Shown here: positions 23,408 to 31,888 of the stretch, one piece after another
Numbering within the stretch: the first letter of the stretch is position 1
Layout: every line of letters starts with the position of its first letter
Origin: an uncultured Clostridia bacterium
Lineage (GTDB): Bacteria > Bacillota > Clostridia > UBA1381
NCBI GenBank assembly: GCA_934481375.1
Contig: CAKSPN010000002.1
Location: 1 to 34,685 of the forward strand
Length of the DNA: 34,685 nt
Direction of reading: 5' to 3'
Made by a program: the position numbers and the translations under genes
Notes under the pieces: generated by a model
Told to the model about the DNA's origin: nothing
The model's input: the letters and a program-made list of their open reading frames with translations, nothing else
Database searches by the model: none

Positions 23408-24029
23408 GAATTATGTAAAAAGGTGGTTTGACCTGTTTTTAGCGGTATTAGGTTTAATAGTAGTTTCACCCATTATGTTGATATCTTCCATAGCAATAAA
23501 AATAGATTCGAGAGGTCCGATAATTTTTAAGCAAAAAAGGCTCGGACAATACGGCAAAGAGTTTGATATATATAAATTCAGAACAATGTGCGTTGGTGCT
23601 GAAAATATGGGAAGCAAGCAATATTCATTCAAGTCCGACCCAAGAATAACAAAAGTAGGACGGATTTTACGTGCCACAAGTATTGACGAATTACCGCAGC
23701 TTTTTAACATAATTAAATCGGAAATGTCTTTAATAGGATTTAGACCTCCGCTTACATATCACCCTTTCAGATTTGAAGAATACACAGATGAACAAAAGAT
23801 AATGTTTGAGTTAAAACCCGGAATAACAGGCTGGGCACAAATACACGGAAGAAAAGAAGTAGATTGGGACGATAGAATTGCTATGAATGTATGGTATGCA
23901 AAAAATGTTTCATTGAAAATTGACATTATCATTTTTTTCACAACAATCTGGAAGGTTTTACTGAACAAAGATAATGTAAACCAATCTGAAAAATCAATAG
24001 CTTCAGAAAAAGAGATGGTAAAAAAATAA
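23400..24029 (+). CDS. Phosphoglycosyl transferase (undecaprenyl-phosphate sugar-1-phosphate transferase, PglC/EpsL-like)
   Basis: A small monotopic phosphoglycosyl transferase of 209 residues that starts lipid-linked glycan synthesis by moving a sugar-1-phosphate to undecaprenyl phosphate. An N-terminal membrane helix (about 10-35) is followed by FKQKRLGQYGKEFDIYKFRTM, shown as FKQKRLGQYGKEF and DIYKFRTM. Next come the catalytic Asp-Glu in TSIDELPQLFNI, SLIGFRPPL and KPGITGWAQIHGR. The size is that of PglC-type enzymes, without the N-terminal domain of WbaP. Its presence shows that the cluster builds a lipid-linked glycan. It starts inside the end of the aldolase gene. Confidence 0.92.
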   Translation: MYKNYVKRWFDLFLAVLGLIVVSPIMLISSIAIKIDSRGPIIFKQKRLGQYGKEFDIYKFRTMCVGAENMGSKQYSFKSDPRITKVGRILRATSIDELPQLFNIIKSEMSLIGFRPPLTYHPFRFEEYTDEQKIMFELKPGITGWAQIHGRKEVDWDDRIAMNVWYAKNVSLKIDIIIFFTTIWKVLLNKDNVNQSEKSIASEKEMVKK

Positions 24030-24062
24030 AAATACGCTGTTTGCGTTGCCGGGAGAAGCATA

Positions 24063-24980
24063 ATGAAAAATTTGTTGTTGACGGGTTCTTTTGCGTATAC
24101 AAAAAATCAAATATTTTCTCTGAAAGAGCTTGGGTGGAATGTTGATTTTTTGCAATTTGAAGAAAATGCAATTACGGCATATGAAAAATATGATGCAGTG
24201 GTTTGTAATGGTCTTTTTTTGCATCACGACATAAAAAAATTTCGAAATCTTAAATATATACAGCTAACCAGTGCCGGATATGACAGAGTTCCGATTACTT
24301 ATATACGCGAACATAATATTATGATTAATAATGCTCGCGGAGTATATAGTATCCCTATTGCCGAGCATACAATAATGTTGATTTTAAATCTGTTGAGAAA
24401 TGCACCTTTTTTTTCAAAAAATCAACAAAACAAAGTATGGGAAAAAAATAGGTTTGCAATAGAACTGTCCGGCAAAACCGTTGCAATTGCAGGTTGCGGC
24501 AGCATAGGTTTGGAAATTGCAAAAAAACTAACCGGTTTTGACGCTAAAATAACCGGACTTGATATTATCCCGATTAAATCTGAATATTTAACGGAGTGCC
24601 GCGATATTAAAGAATTGCATTCGGTAGTTAAAAATGCTGCTGTATTCATATCAGCAATGCCATACAGCGAGCATGCGCACCACATATTTAATTCTGAATT
24701 TTTTTCGGCAATGAATAATAACGGTATATTCATTAATATATCAAGAGGAAAACTTGTTGATGAAAATGCGTTGTTTGATGCATTATACAATAACAAAATT
24801 AAAAGTGCAGCGATAGATGTATTTGAAGATGAACCTTTGGCGTTTGAAAGTAAATTGTGGGATTTGGATAATTTAATTATAACTCCTCATAATTCTTTTA
24901 TAGGTGACGGAAATCCAGCAAGAATGTTTGATATAATATATAATAATTTAAAAAATTGTATATATAAAGAAAACGATTGA
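24063..24980 (+). CDS. D-isomer-specific 2-hydroxyacid dehydrogenase
   Basis: A 305-residue NAD(P)-dependent dehydrogenase. The nucleotide-binding motif is VAIAGCGSIGLEIA. The catalytic set is Arg in NISRGKLVDE, Glu in DVFEDEPL and His in ITPHNSF, and the substrate loop is QLTSAGYDRVP. Enzymes of this family reduce 2-keto acids to D-2-hydroxy acids. Inside a glycan cluster beside an aldolase that can make 2-keto acids, it may supply a hydroxy-acid substituent. This is inference. The gap to the previous gene is 33 nt and to the next 16 nt, so the genes are likely one operon. Confidence 0.88.
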   Translation: MKNLLLTGSFAYTKNQIFSLKELGWNVDFLQFEENAITAYEKYDAVVCNGLFLHHDIKKFRNLKYIQLTSAGYDRVPITYIREHNIMINNARGVYSIPIAEHTIMLILNLLRNAPFFSKNQQNKVWEKNRFAIELSGKTVAIAGCGSIGLEIAKKLTGFDAKITGLDIIPIKSEYLTECRDIKELHSVVKNAAVFISAMPYSEHAHHIFNSEFFSAMNNNGIFINISRGKLVDENALFDALYNNKIKSAAIDVFEDEPLAFESKLWDLDNLIITPHNSFIGDGNPARMFDIIYNNLKNCIYKEND

Positions 24981-24996
24981 TAAAACAGGAGTCTTT

Positions 24997-26190
24997 ATGA
25001 AACTTTTAATAATTTCAAATTACTGGCATTTTAAAAATGAAAAATCAAGCAGTCGTTATAATAGTATTGCAGAAATGGCAACGGCAAGAAAAATTGATGT
25101 GGAATTGCTTACCTCATCATTTTACCACACGCAGAAGAAGCAAAGAAATTATAAGCTCGAAAGTTTGTATAAGGTGACACTTATCAAAGAGCCGTCTTAT
25201 TCAAAAAATGTAACTGTAAAAAGAATAATATCACACAGAATATTTGCTAACGGAGTTATAAAACACCTAAAAGAATTGAAAGAAAAACCCGATGTAATAT
25301 ATTTGTTTGTGCCGCCGACAGGTCTTGCAAAAAAGGTTGTGGACTTTGCAAACAAAAATAATATCAAGGTAATTATAGATGTCCTTGATTTATGGCCCGA
25401 AGCATTTGAAATGGTCTTGCCAATGTCGCTTTCAAAGTTATTGCTGCCCATGAAAAAAGATGTGGAATTTGCATATAAAAATGCCGATAAAATAGTCGCT
25501 GTTTCAAAAGGATATGCAAAAAAAGTTGCTTCTGTTAACAAGAAATCTTCTGAAGGAACGGCGGTTTATATCGGAACAGATTTATCTGTTTTTGATAAAA
25601 ATGCAGAAAATGCTCCTAAACTTGAAGGGAAGTTACGCCCGATCACAATGGCTTATATAGGTATGCTCGGAAAAAGTTACGACTTGTTATCAGTTATGCA
25701 AGCCATGAAAGAATTGAAAGAAAGCGGTCATGACATCGTTGAATTTCTTGTTATGGGAAACGGTCCTATGCAGCAGCAATTCGCAGACTATGCCAAAGAC
25801 AACAACTTGCCTGTTCGATTCACAGGCAGATTAAGTTACGAGGATATGGTAAAAAAACTTGTCAAATGTGATTTTGGCGTAAATGTGTTGCAAGGGAAAT
25901 CTGTTGCGGGCATTATAAATAAACACGCAGACTACCTTTCGGCAGGCATACCGATAATCAACATACAAACGGATAGAGAATTTAGTGATTTACTTATAGA
26001 AAACAATGCCGGAATTGTTTGCCCTGTCGGGGATATAGAAGCATTGAAGAATGCGATAAAAACACTTTCGGAAAACGAGAATATCAGAAATATAATGGGC
26101 AAAAACAGCAGATTACTTGCTGAAAAATATTTTGACCGAAACGTAACATATAAAAAAATTATCGATTTAATAGAAGAGTCGGGAAAATGA
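24997..26190 (+). CDS. Glycosyltransferase family 4
   Basis: A 397-residue GT-B glycosyltransferase. The N-terminal domain starts MKLLIISNYWHFKNEKSSSR, with DVIYLFVPPTGLA and DVLDLWPEA. The C-terminal nucleotide-sugar domain includes AYIGMLGKSYDLLSVMQAM, FLVMGNGPMQQQF, RFTGRLSYEDM and the region ADYLSAGIPIIN, in place of the usual EGMA/G-P-V stretch. The pattern resembles WbuB-type GT4 enzymes. Donor and acceptor unknown. The stop overlaps the start of a glycosyltransferase pseudogene (ATGA). Confidence 0.9.
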   Translation: MKLLIISNYWHFKNEKSSSRYNSIAEMATARKIDVELLTSSFYHTQKKQRNYKLESLYKVTLIKEPSYSKNVTVKRIISHRIFANGVIKHLKELKEKPDVIYLFVPPTGLAKKVVDFANKNNIKVIIDVLDLWPEAFEMVLPMSLSKLLLPMKKDVEFAYKNADKIVAVSKGYAKKVASVNKKSSEGTAVYIGTDLSVFDKNAENAPKLEGKLRPITMAYIGMLGKSYDLLSVMQAMKELKESGHDIVEFLVMGNGPMQQQFADYAKDNNLPVRFTGRLSYEDMVKKLVKCDFGVNVLQGKSVAGIINKHADYLSAGIPIINIQTDREFSDLLIENNAGIVCPVGDIEALKNAIKTLSENENIRNIMGKNSRLLAEKYFDRNVTYKKIIDLIEESGK

Positions 26191-26434
26191 CTTTTAAAGT
26201 TTTGATTTCCGCAACGCACCGGACAGATTACAGCTTGCTTGAACGGCAGATGCCATAGTTTGTTATTAAACTTTTATGCGTGGAAAATGTCCGGTTTCAT
26301 GGATAAATACAACGGACAGAAGTTTTAGCAAAAACAGAAATATGCCTTTGCAGAATGCTGTTGCGGATATTTGCCTTATTTCAAATGATGACTTAGAATA
26401 CAGAAACAATTATGACAGCAGCAAAAATCTTTGA
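26187..26434 (+). pseudogene. Decayed family 2-type glycosyltransferase gene
   Basis: From ATG 26187, overlapping the GT4 stop, the frame reads MTFKVLISATHRTDYSLLER and stops at TAG after 23 codons. In another frame, from 26300 to the TGA at 26432-26434, the text WINTTDRSFSKNRNMPLQNA then VADICLISNDDLEY resembles the donor-binding part of a GT-A glycosyltransferase (TTDRGLSKSRNMAL, DICLIADDD). About two thirds of a normal gene (near 300 codons) is missing. The cluster's next enzyme has therefore been lost by frameshift and deletion. Confidence 0.75.
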
Positions 26435-26745
26435 TAAGGTGTTCATAATTTAATATTTTTCCGGTTTTATTTCATTTACTCTTTTATTCTTCAAATAAAT
26501 TTTCATCAGTCATATTTCTTATTTTTTGAATATGTTTCAATACATTTCTATCATCACATATATTCATTGCTCTCTGTAGTCATCTTATCATCTTGCATCA
26601 TTCCGTTGTCTCGAACAGTATTGTTATACTTGAATTATATCACTGTTATTCCGAGTGTAAAGTGTTTTTGTACCATTTCGTCAGTAACACAAGTCTGCCG
26701 ATATGGATTAATCAAAAAGCTCTTGCAAACCAACCGATTTTTGTG
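26435..26745. other. Gene-free AT-rich stretch
   Basis: About 310 bp, very AT-rich, with no convincing gene. A 27-codon minus-strand frame (26484-26567, MNICDDRNVLKHIQKIRNMT) looks protein-like but has no ribosome site and may be a further relic. It probably marks the deletion scar at the end of the glycan cluster. A plus-strand frame through its end, joined to the GH35 gene, is not supported as coding. Confidence 0.5.
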
Positions 26746-26751
26746 TATAAT
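26723..26751 (+). promoter_or_regulatory. Sigma-A promoter of the GH35 gene
   Basis: TTGCAA (26723-26728), 17 bp, TATAAT (26746-26751). Predicted start near 26758, about 45 nt before GTG 26803. It decides against the longer N-terminus that begins at 26593. Confidence 0.75.
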
Positions 26752-26802
26752 CAAAACAGAGGTATGGATTGCCTAAAAAAAGATAATGTCAGGAGCAAAA
26801 AA

Positions 26803-28545
26803 GTGAAATTTGAAGTAAGAGGAAATCAGTTTGTTAAAGACGATAAAGAAATAAAAATCATATCGGGTGCGGTGCATTATTTCAGAAATATGCCTGACAC
26901 GTGGAGCGATATATTCAAGAAATTGCGTGCGCTTGGCTGCAATTGTGCGGAAACCTACTGCGCATGGAATATGCACGAGAAAAAACAGGGCGAATATTGT
27001 TTTGACGGGATATTAAATATATCCGAATTTATAAAAAAAGCCGCCGCAGAGGGGTTAATGGTTATTGTCAGACCGGGACCGTACATATGCGCCGAATGGG
27101 AGTTCGGCGGATTGCCGTGGTGGATTCAAAATGATGAGGATATGGAGATACGCTGTTCAAACCCCGCATATATAAAACATTTTGAAAGCTATCTTGAAAG
27201 ACTGTTTGAAGAAATCCGCCCGTTGCTGTGTACAAACGGCGGACCTGTGATAATGCTCCAGTGCGAGAACGAGTACGGCTACTACGGCGATGATAAGGCA
27301 TATATGAAGCATTTGTATGAATTTTACCGCAGTCACGGGATTGACGTGCCGCTGTTCACGTCGGACGGAACGTCGAAAAAAGATTTGCTTGACGGAGGCA
27401 TTGACGGCTGTTTTTCAACGCTCAATTTCGGAAGCCGTGTGGCGGAGAATTTTGCCGCACATGACGAGCTGTTCCCCAATCGGCCAAAGATGTGTATGGA
27501 AATGTGGGACGGCTGGTTTGATGCGTGGGGCGATGACGAGCATCATACAACCTCTGCGGAAACGTATGCGGGCGTTGTGGACGATATGCTGAAAAAGGGA
27601 AGCCTTAATATGTATATGTTCATAGGCGGAACTAATTTCGGCTTTACAAGCGGTGCAAATCATTACGAAAAATTTGCGCCCGATGTGACAAGCTATGATT
27701 ACGACGCACTTTTAAGCGAATGCGGAGATGTGACGCCGAAGTATTATGCCGTAAGAGAGGTTATCAAAAAATATGTTGACGATTTGCCGGAGGAAATTCC
27801 GCCCAACAGAGTGAAAAAAGCTTACGGAAAGGTTGAGCTGACGCAGTTCGGCGGATTGTTTGACAATCTTTGCAATTTATCGGAGCCTGTACATTCGGAA
27901 ATCCCGAGATGTATGGAGAAGTACGGCTTCGGATACGGATACATTGCGTATCAGACAGCGCTTGAAAGAGAGTATGATAACGCCGTTTTGAGCTTTGAGA
28001 GTCTGGGCGACCGTGCGCAGATATACATAAACAAGGACTTAAAGGGGATAGCGTATGTCAATGATGAGAAATTGGAAATAAGCATAAATGCAAACCCCGG
28101 CGACACGCTGACAATTTTATGCGAGAATATGGGGCGTGCAAACTTCGGCCCGAAAATGATGCGCAAAAAAGGCATTGCGGGCAGATGTCTGCTTGACGGA
28201 AAGGTGCATTTTAACTGGAATGTTTATCCGCTGCCGATGGAAAACCTTGAAAATGTTGTGTACGGCTCGGCGCTCCCCGAAGAAAAGAGCGTTTTCTTAA
28301 AAGGAAACTTTATGATAGAAGAACAGCCGTGCGATACGTTTTTGCGGCTCGATAATTTTAAAAAAGGCTTTGTGCTGATCAACGGCTTTAATATCGGCAG
28401 ATATTGGGAGATAGGTCCGCAGGAAACATTGTATGTTCCGGCGTCTCTGCTGAAAAAAGGCAGGAATGAAATAGTCGTTTTTGAATCTGACGGAATAAAA
28501 GGCGATTGCGAAGCTGAATTTTGCAATTCGCCGTGTTTGGGATAA
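26803..28545 (+). CDS. Beta-galactosidase, glycoside hydrolase family 35
   Basis: A 580-residue GH35 enzyme that removes terminal beta-linked galactose. The TIM barrel opens FEVRGNQFVKDDKEIKIISG and contains PGPYICAEWEFGGLPWW. The acid/base is E157 in MLQCENEYGYYG and the nucleophile E233 in MCMEMWDGWFDAWG. Jelly-roll domains follow, ending FNIGRYWEIGPQETLYVPAS near residue 545. No signal peptide is visible, so it is probably cytoplasmic and acts on imported oligosaccharide. Start: GTG at 26803 with AGGAG 7 nt upstream, matching the family N-terminus. Its 3' end faces the AraC regulator. Confidence 0.93.
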   Translation: MKFEVRGNQFVKDDKEIKIISGAVHYFRNMPDTWSDIFKKLRALGCNCAETYCAWNMHEKKQGEYCFDGILNISEFIKKAAAEGLMVIVRPGPYICAEWEFGGLPWWIQNDEDMEIRCSNPAYIKHFESYLERLFEEIRPLLCTNGGPVIMLQCENEYGYYGDDKAYMKHLYEFYRSHGIDVPLFTSDGTSKKDLLDGGIDGCFSTLNFGSRVAENFAAHDELFPNRPKMCMEMWDGWFDAWGDDEHHTTSAETYAGVVDDMLKKGSLNMYMFIGGTNFGFTSGANHYEKFAPDVTSYDYDALLSECGDVTPKYYAVREVIKKYVDDLPEEIPPNRVKKAYGKVELTQFGGLFDNLCNLSEPVHSEIPRCMEKYGFGYGYIAYQTALEREYDNAVLSFESLGDRAQIYINKDLKGIAYVNDEKLEISINANPGDTLTILCENMGRANFGPKMMRKKGIAGRCLLDGKVHFNWNVYPLPMENLENVVYGSALPEEKSVFLKGNFMIEEQPCDTFLRLDNFKKGFVLINGFNIGRYWEIGPQETLYVPASLLKKGRNEIVVFESDGIKGDCEAEFCNSPCLG

Positions 28546-28549
28546 CGAG

Positions 28550-28587
28550 CAAAGAAAGCAAGACACTAATGTGTCTTGCTTTCTTTG
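28550..28587. terminator. Bidirectional terminator between GH35 and AraC genes
   Basis: A perfect 17-bp stem from 28550-28566 and 28571-28587 (core GCAAGACAC/GTGTCTTGC) with loop TAAT. The right arm includes the last codons and TAG of the minus-strand AraC gene. Confidence 0.9.
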
Positions 28588-29336
28588 AACAGCGAGGGAG
28601 AATATCCCGTTGCTTTTTTTATGATATTGCTGAAATACGGCTGTGAGTCAAAACCGCATTTTTCCGCCGTTTCGGTTACGGAGTAATATCCGGACGAAAG
28701 AAGCTCGACAGCCTTTTTTATTCTAAGCTCATTTATATATTTGAGCGGAGTCTGATGAAATTTCGCCACAAACAGCTTTCTGAAATACGTATCGCTCATA
28801 TTTGCCATTTTTGCCAGAGCGTCAACGCTCAGGTTTTTGTCCGAATAATGTTCATGAATATAATCGGCGGCTTGTTCTATTTTTTTGTTTCGGTCGTTTG
28901 AATTAAGCTCTTGTCTTTGTTCTGAAATCCGCATAAGTATTTTATAAAAATCCGATTTGCACGAATACAAATATCCTGTTTTTTTAAAGCTCCACGAGCG
29001 GCACATATTATCAAGCTTTCTTTCAAAATACCGAAAATCTATCGGTGTGAAAATGTCCGGTTCATTTTCAGAAAAGCGGTTGTTTGAGTGAAAATGCACC
29101 GCCAAAAGCTCCTCCTCGCCGGCGTCTATTCTGTAATCATAGTATTGCGGAATGTACAGAATATCTCCGGCATTCACATCAAAGACCGTTTCGCCGTGCG
29201 TAAATCGTGCACTGCCGTGTATTCTCAGCGCCAATGCCTCGAAATCTCTTTCGCGCGCATATGCGTGACTGCTGCCACGGTTGATATGCAGTACCGATAT
29301 TATTTCCGCCTCTGTATCTTGGCAGTTGAAAAACAT
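28566..29336 (-). CDS. AraC-family transcriptional regulator
   Basis: A 256-residue regulator. An N-terminal cupin domain (about 10-100; ARFTHGETVFDVNAGDILYI) is followed by two C-terminal helix-turn-helix units, SVDALAKMANMSDTYFRKLF and SVTETAEKCGFDSQPYFSNI with IKKATGYSPSLFK. It lies between two glycosidase genes and is divergent from the GH89 gene, so both enzymes are likely targets and a glycan breakdown product the likely effector. Start ATG 29336 has a G-run 7 nt upstream. Promoter at 29366-29394. Confidence 0.9.
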   Translation of the reverse strand: MFFNCQDTEAEIISVLHINRGSSHAYARERDFEALALRIHGSARFTHGETVFDVNAGDILYIPQYYDYRIDAGEEELLAVHFHSNNRFSENEPDIFTPIDFRYFERKLDNMCRSWSFKKTGYLYSCKSDFYKILMRISEQRQELNSNDRNKKIEQAADYIHEHYSDKNLSVDALAKMANMSDTYFRKLFVAKFHQTPLKYINELRIKKAVELLSSGYYSVTETAEKCGFDSQPYFSNIIKKATGYSPSLFKESKTH

Positions 29337-29365
29337 AGCTTTGCCCCCTTTCGGTATTTACCCAA

Positions 29366-29394
29366 ATCATATATTATTTTTGATTTGCTGTCAA
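29366..29394 (-). promoter_or_regulatory. Sigma-A promoter of the AraC gene
   Basis: Minus strand TTGACA (29389-29394), 17 bp, TATGAT (29366-29371). Confidence 0.78.
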
Positions 29395-29437
29395 GTGCTT
29401 TGTTCGGAAATTTATATATTCCAAGAGGATTTTTGTA

Positions 29438-29466
29438 TTGTTTTTTTAAAACTTTTTCTGTATTAT
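29438..29466 (+). promoter_or_regulatory. Weak sigma-A promoter of the GH89 gene
   Basis: TTGTTT (29438-29443), 17 bp, TATTAT (29461-29466). The poor -35 box fits a promoter that needs an activator, such as the divergent AraC protein. Confidence 0.6.
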
Positions 29467-29498
29467 AAGCCTATAAAAGAAAAACGGAGGAAATAAAA

Positions 29499-31808
29499 AT
29501 GTCTTTAACAGTGGTTAAGCCGCCGCACGGCGAAAGGGCGTATGAACTTGCGGCGGATATATTTTCGGATATGTACAAAAAAGTTACGGGAAAGAGCGTC
29601 GGCGAGGACGGAGAAAACGGCATTGTTTTAATCGGCTCGGACGCCGTTAACGATATTGCGGCAAGCGATATATTTGAGGGGAACATTTCGGATTTGAACA
29701 TTCGGTACGGAACGGACGATTATTGTATCCGCACATACAAAAAGGACGGACAAAATGTTTTGCTCCTTGCCGGCGGACGGGGCAGGTCAACCATTTATGC
29801 GGTTTATGATTATTTTGAGAGATTTGTCGGCTGTCATTATTTTTGGGACGGTGACATTATCCCGCAAAAGACGTGTATTCCTATGGAAAATATCGACTTG
29901 CACGAAAGTCCGAGATTTGAATACCGCGGACTGCGATACTTTGCGCACAGAGGTTTAAAGCGGTTTCAGGCTGAGCATTGGTCGCTTGATGACTGGAAAA
30001 AAGAAATTGACTGGATAATGAAAAAACGCCTGAATTATTTTATGCTGCGTATAGGAATGGACGATACATGGCAGAGAGCGTTCGGGGATATTGTTCCGTA
30101 TCCCGAAGATTTTTGCAATATAGAGGGCGAAACGGGATATGACGAACGCTCGGACTTCTGGACGCTGAAATATCGGGGAAAATTAAGAGAGGAAATTATG
30201 TCGTATGCACGTGAAAACGACTTAATTACCTCGACCGACTGCGGAACGATGACACACTGGTATTCCCGAACACCGCTTGAGTTTTTGGAGAAACAAAAAC
30301 CGTCGTTCCTTGGTCAGGCGGACAATCAATATAACGAATTTGACACCGGAAAGGTATTTGATTTCCGCAAGCCCGAAAATATGGAATACTATATGCGGCT
30401 GACAAAGACCATGGCAGAGGAATTTGATAAAAACAATTATCTTTTCCACACAATCGGACTCGGTGAGCGCAGAATATACAGCGACAACCAAAAAAATTTC
30501 AATTTGAAAAAATTGTGCTACAGGCGGATTATGCAGTATCTGCGTGAGGAATATCCCAACTCTGTGCTGATGCTTGCAAGCTGGGATTTTGTAGGGTGGT
30601 GGCAGCCACACGAGGTGCAAAATCTGATAAAGGAGTTAGACCCGGAGCGCACAATAATTTTGGATTATACCTCCGAGGGAAACGACGTTATGCAAAATTT
30701 CACAAACTGGGGAATTGTAAACTCGTTTCCGTGGATTTTCGGACTGTTTCATGCGTATGAGCCGGAAAGCGAATTAAGAGGTCCGTATGACAGAATAGAG
30801 GAACGGCTCAAAATCGCAAAGGACGATCCGTTCTGCAAAGGAATGGTGCTTTGGCCCGAATTGGCGCACAGCGATACCATTGTTTTGGAATACCTTTCCG
30901 AAAACGCATGGTCGCCTTTAAAGCGCACGCCTGAGGAAATACTTGAGCAATTCTGCGAAAACAGATACGGAGCATACGGGGACAGAATGAATGAGTGCTG
31001 GCAGAAATTCTTCCCGTTTTTAAAGCTTTCGGACTGGGGCGGATATACGAAAATCGAAACGAAAACCGGCGAATTTAAAACAGACGCCGTATGGTTTTCG
31101 CACTCCGACGCATGGACAAAGCCGATAGATTTTCTGGTACGCTGTAATAACGGTGAGGATATGAGCCGTGTAAGCGCTTGCTTTAAGGAAAAAATCGGCG
31201 CCGCAAAAAAGGAAATCCCCGTGCTTTCAGAGCTTTTGCGGGGGTTGGCGGATATAACCGAACACACAAGCGACGAATTTATTATACGTGACTCAATAGA
31301 TATTGCGAGAACAATATGCGGAAGATTTTTAAATTATATGATAGTTTCGTCGGCGCTGATTTCCTGCGGAAAAATAAATATGCGTGAAATCAGAACATTA
31401 TATGAGAAACTTATTTCACATTTATCGGATTTGCTTTGGAAAACCGCCGATTTTTCACTTTTAAGCACGCTCAAAAGCCTTAAGCAAGCAGCAGAGGTCA
31501 ATCCACGGTTTGAGAGGACGCTTAAAAATAATATTTTAAACGTATATTGCAGACAGTATTGCAGTGAGCTTACCGATTTTATTTTTAAAGACGAGGCGGA
31601 AATAATGTTTGAATGGCTCGAATGTCCGTATCCGCTTTCGGAAATTGAAGAAAAATCAAGGGAAAAGGAAAAGCAATTTATGAATAAACCGCTTGAGCAA
31701 ATGCAGAGAAATCCGCAAAGGACATTGAGTGAAATTCTGTTTGCAATCTCAGCGGCGGTAAAAAAAGCGGAACGGATTTTTGAATGGTTAAAACTCCCTC
31801 TTGATTGA
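29499..31808 (+). CDS. Alpha-N-acetylglucosaminidase-type glycoside hydrolase (GH89/NAGLU family)
   Basis: A 769-residue enzyme laid out like NAGLU. Residues 1-125 form an N-terminal alpha/beta domain (AGGRGRSTIYAVYDYFERFV, then GCHYFWDGDII). Residues about 135-480 form the barrel (YRGLRYFAHRG, WKKEIDWIMKKRLNYFMLRI, VLMLASWDFVGWWQPHE). A helical C-terminal domain follows. E323 (TIGLGERRIYS) and E454 (VLWPELAHSD) lie where NAGLU has its catalytic pair, although local motifs differ (NAGLU has NEM and APEG). It would release terminal alpha-GlcNAc. No signal peptide, so probably cytoplasmic. Ribosome site ACGGAGG precedes ATG. The divergence leaves a different specificity possible. Confidence 0.8.
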   Translation: MSLTVVKPPHGERAYELAADIFSDMYKKVTGKSVGEDGENGIVLIGSDAVNDIAASDIFEGNISDLNIRYGTDDYCIRTYKKDGQNVLLLAGGRGRSTIYAVYDYFERFVGCHYFWDGDIIPQKTCIPMENIDLHESPRFEYRGLRYFAHRGLKRFQAEHWSLDDWKKEIDWIMKKRLNYFMLRIGMDDTWQRAFGDIVPYPEDFCNIEGETGYDERSDFWTLKYRGKLREEIMSYARENDLITSTDCGTMTHWYSRTPLEFLEKQKPSFLGQADNQYNEFDTGKVFDFRKPENMEYYMRLTKTMAEEFDKNNYLFHTIGLGERRIYSDNQKNFNLKKLCYRRIMQYLREEYPNSVLMLASWDFVGWWQPHEVQNLIKELDPERTIILDYTSEGNDVMQNFTNWGIVNSFPWIFGLFHAYEPESELRGPYDRIEERLKIAKDDPFCKGMVLWPELAHSDTIVLEYLSENAWSPLKRTPEEILEQFCENRYGAYGDRMNECWQKFFPFLKLSDWGGYTKIETKTGEFKTDAVWFSHSDAWTKPIDFLVRCNNGEDMSRVSACFKEKIGAAKKEIPVLSELLRGLADITEHTSDEFIIRDSIDIARTICGRFLNYMIVSSALISCGKINMREIRTLYEKLISHLSDLLWKTADFSLLSTLKSLKQAAEVNPRFERTLKNNILNVYCRQYCSELTDFIFKDEAEIMFEWLECPYPLSEIEEKSREKEKQFMNKPLEQMQRNPQRTLSEILFAISAAVKKAERIFEWLKLPLD

Positions 31809-31825
31809 CAGTAAGAAAAAATATG

Positions 31826-31854
31826 TTGCATTTTAGGAATTATTATGGTATAAT
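31826..31854 (+). promoter_or_regulatory. Sigma-A promoter of the stalk-domain protein gene
   Basis: TTGCAT (31826-31831), 17 bp, TATAAT (31849-31854). Confidence 0.72.
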
Positions 31855-31888
31855 TTTGAATAGAAAAAATGTATACGGAGGGGATATA

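Noticed and set aside
26593..26802. N-terminal extension of the GH35 protein by 70 residues
   Set aside because: The extension crosses a good promoter (26723-26751), has no ribosome site, and the GH35 family starts at the GTG 26803 with AGGAG in place.
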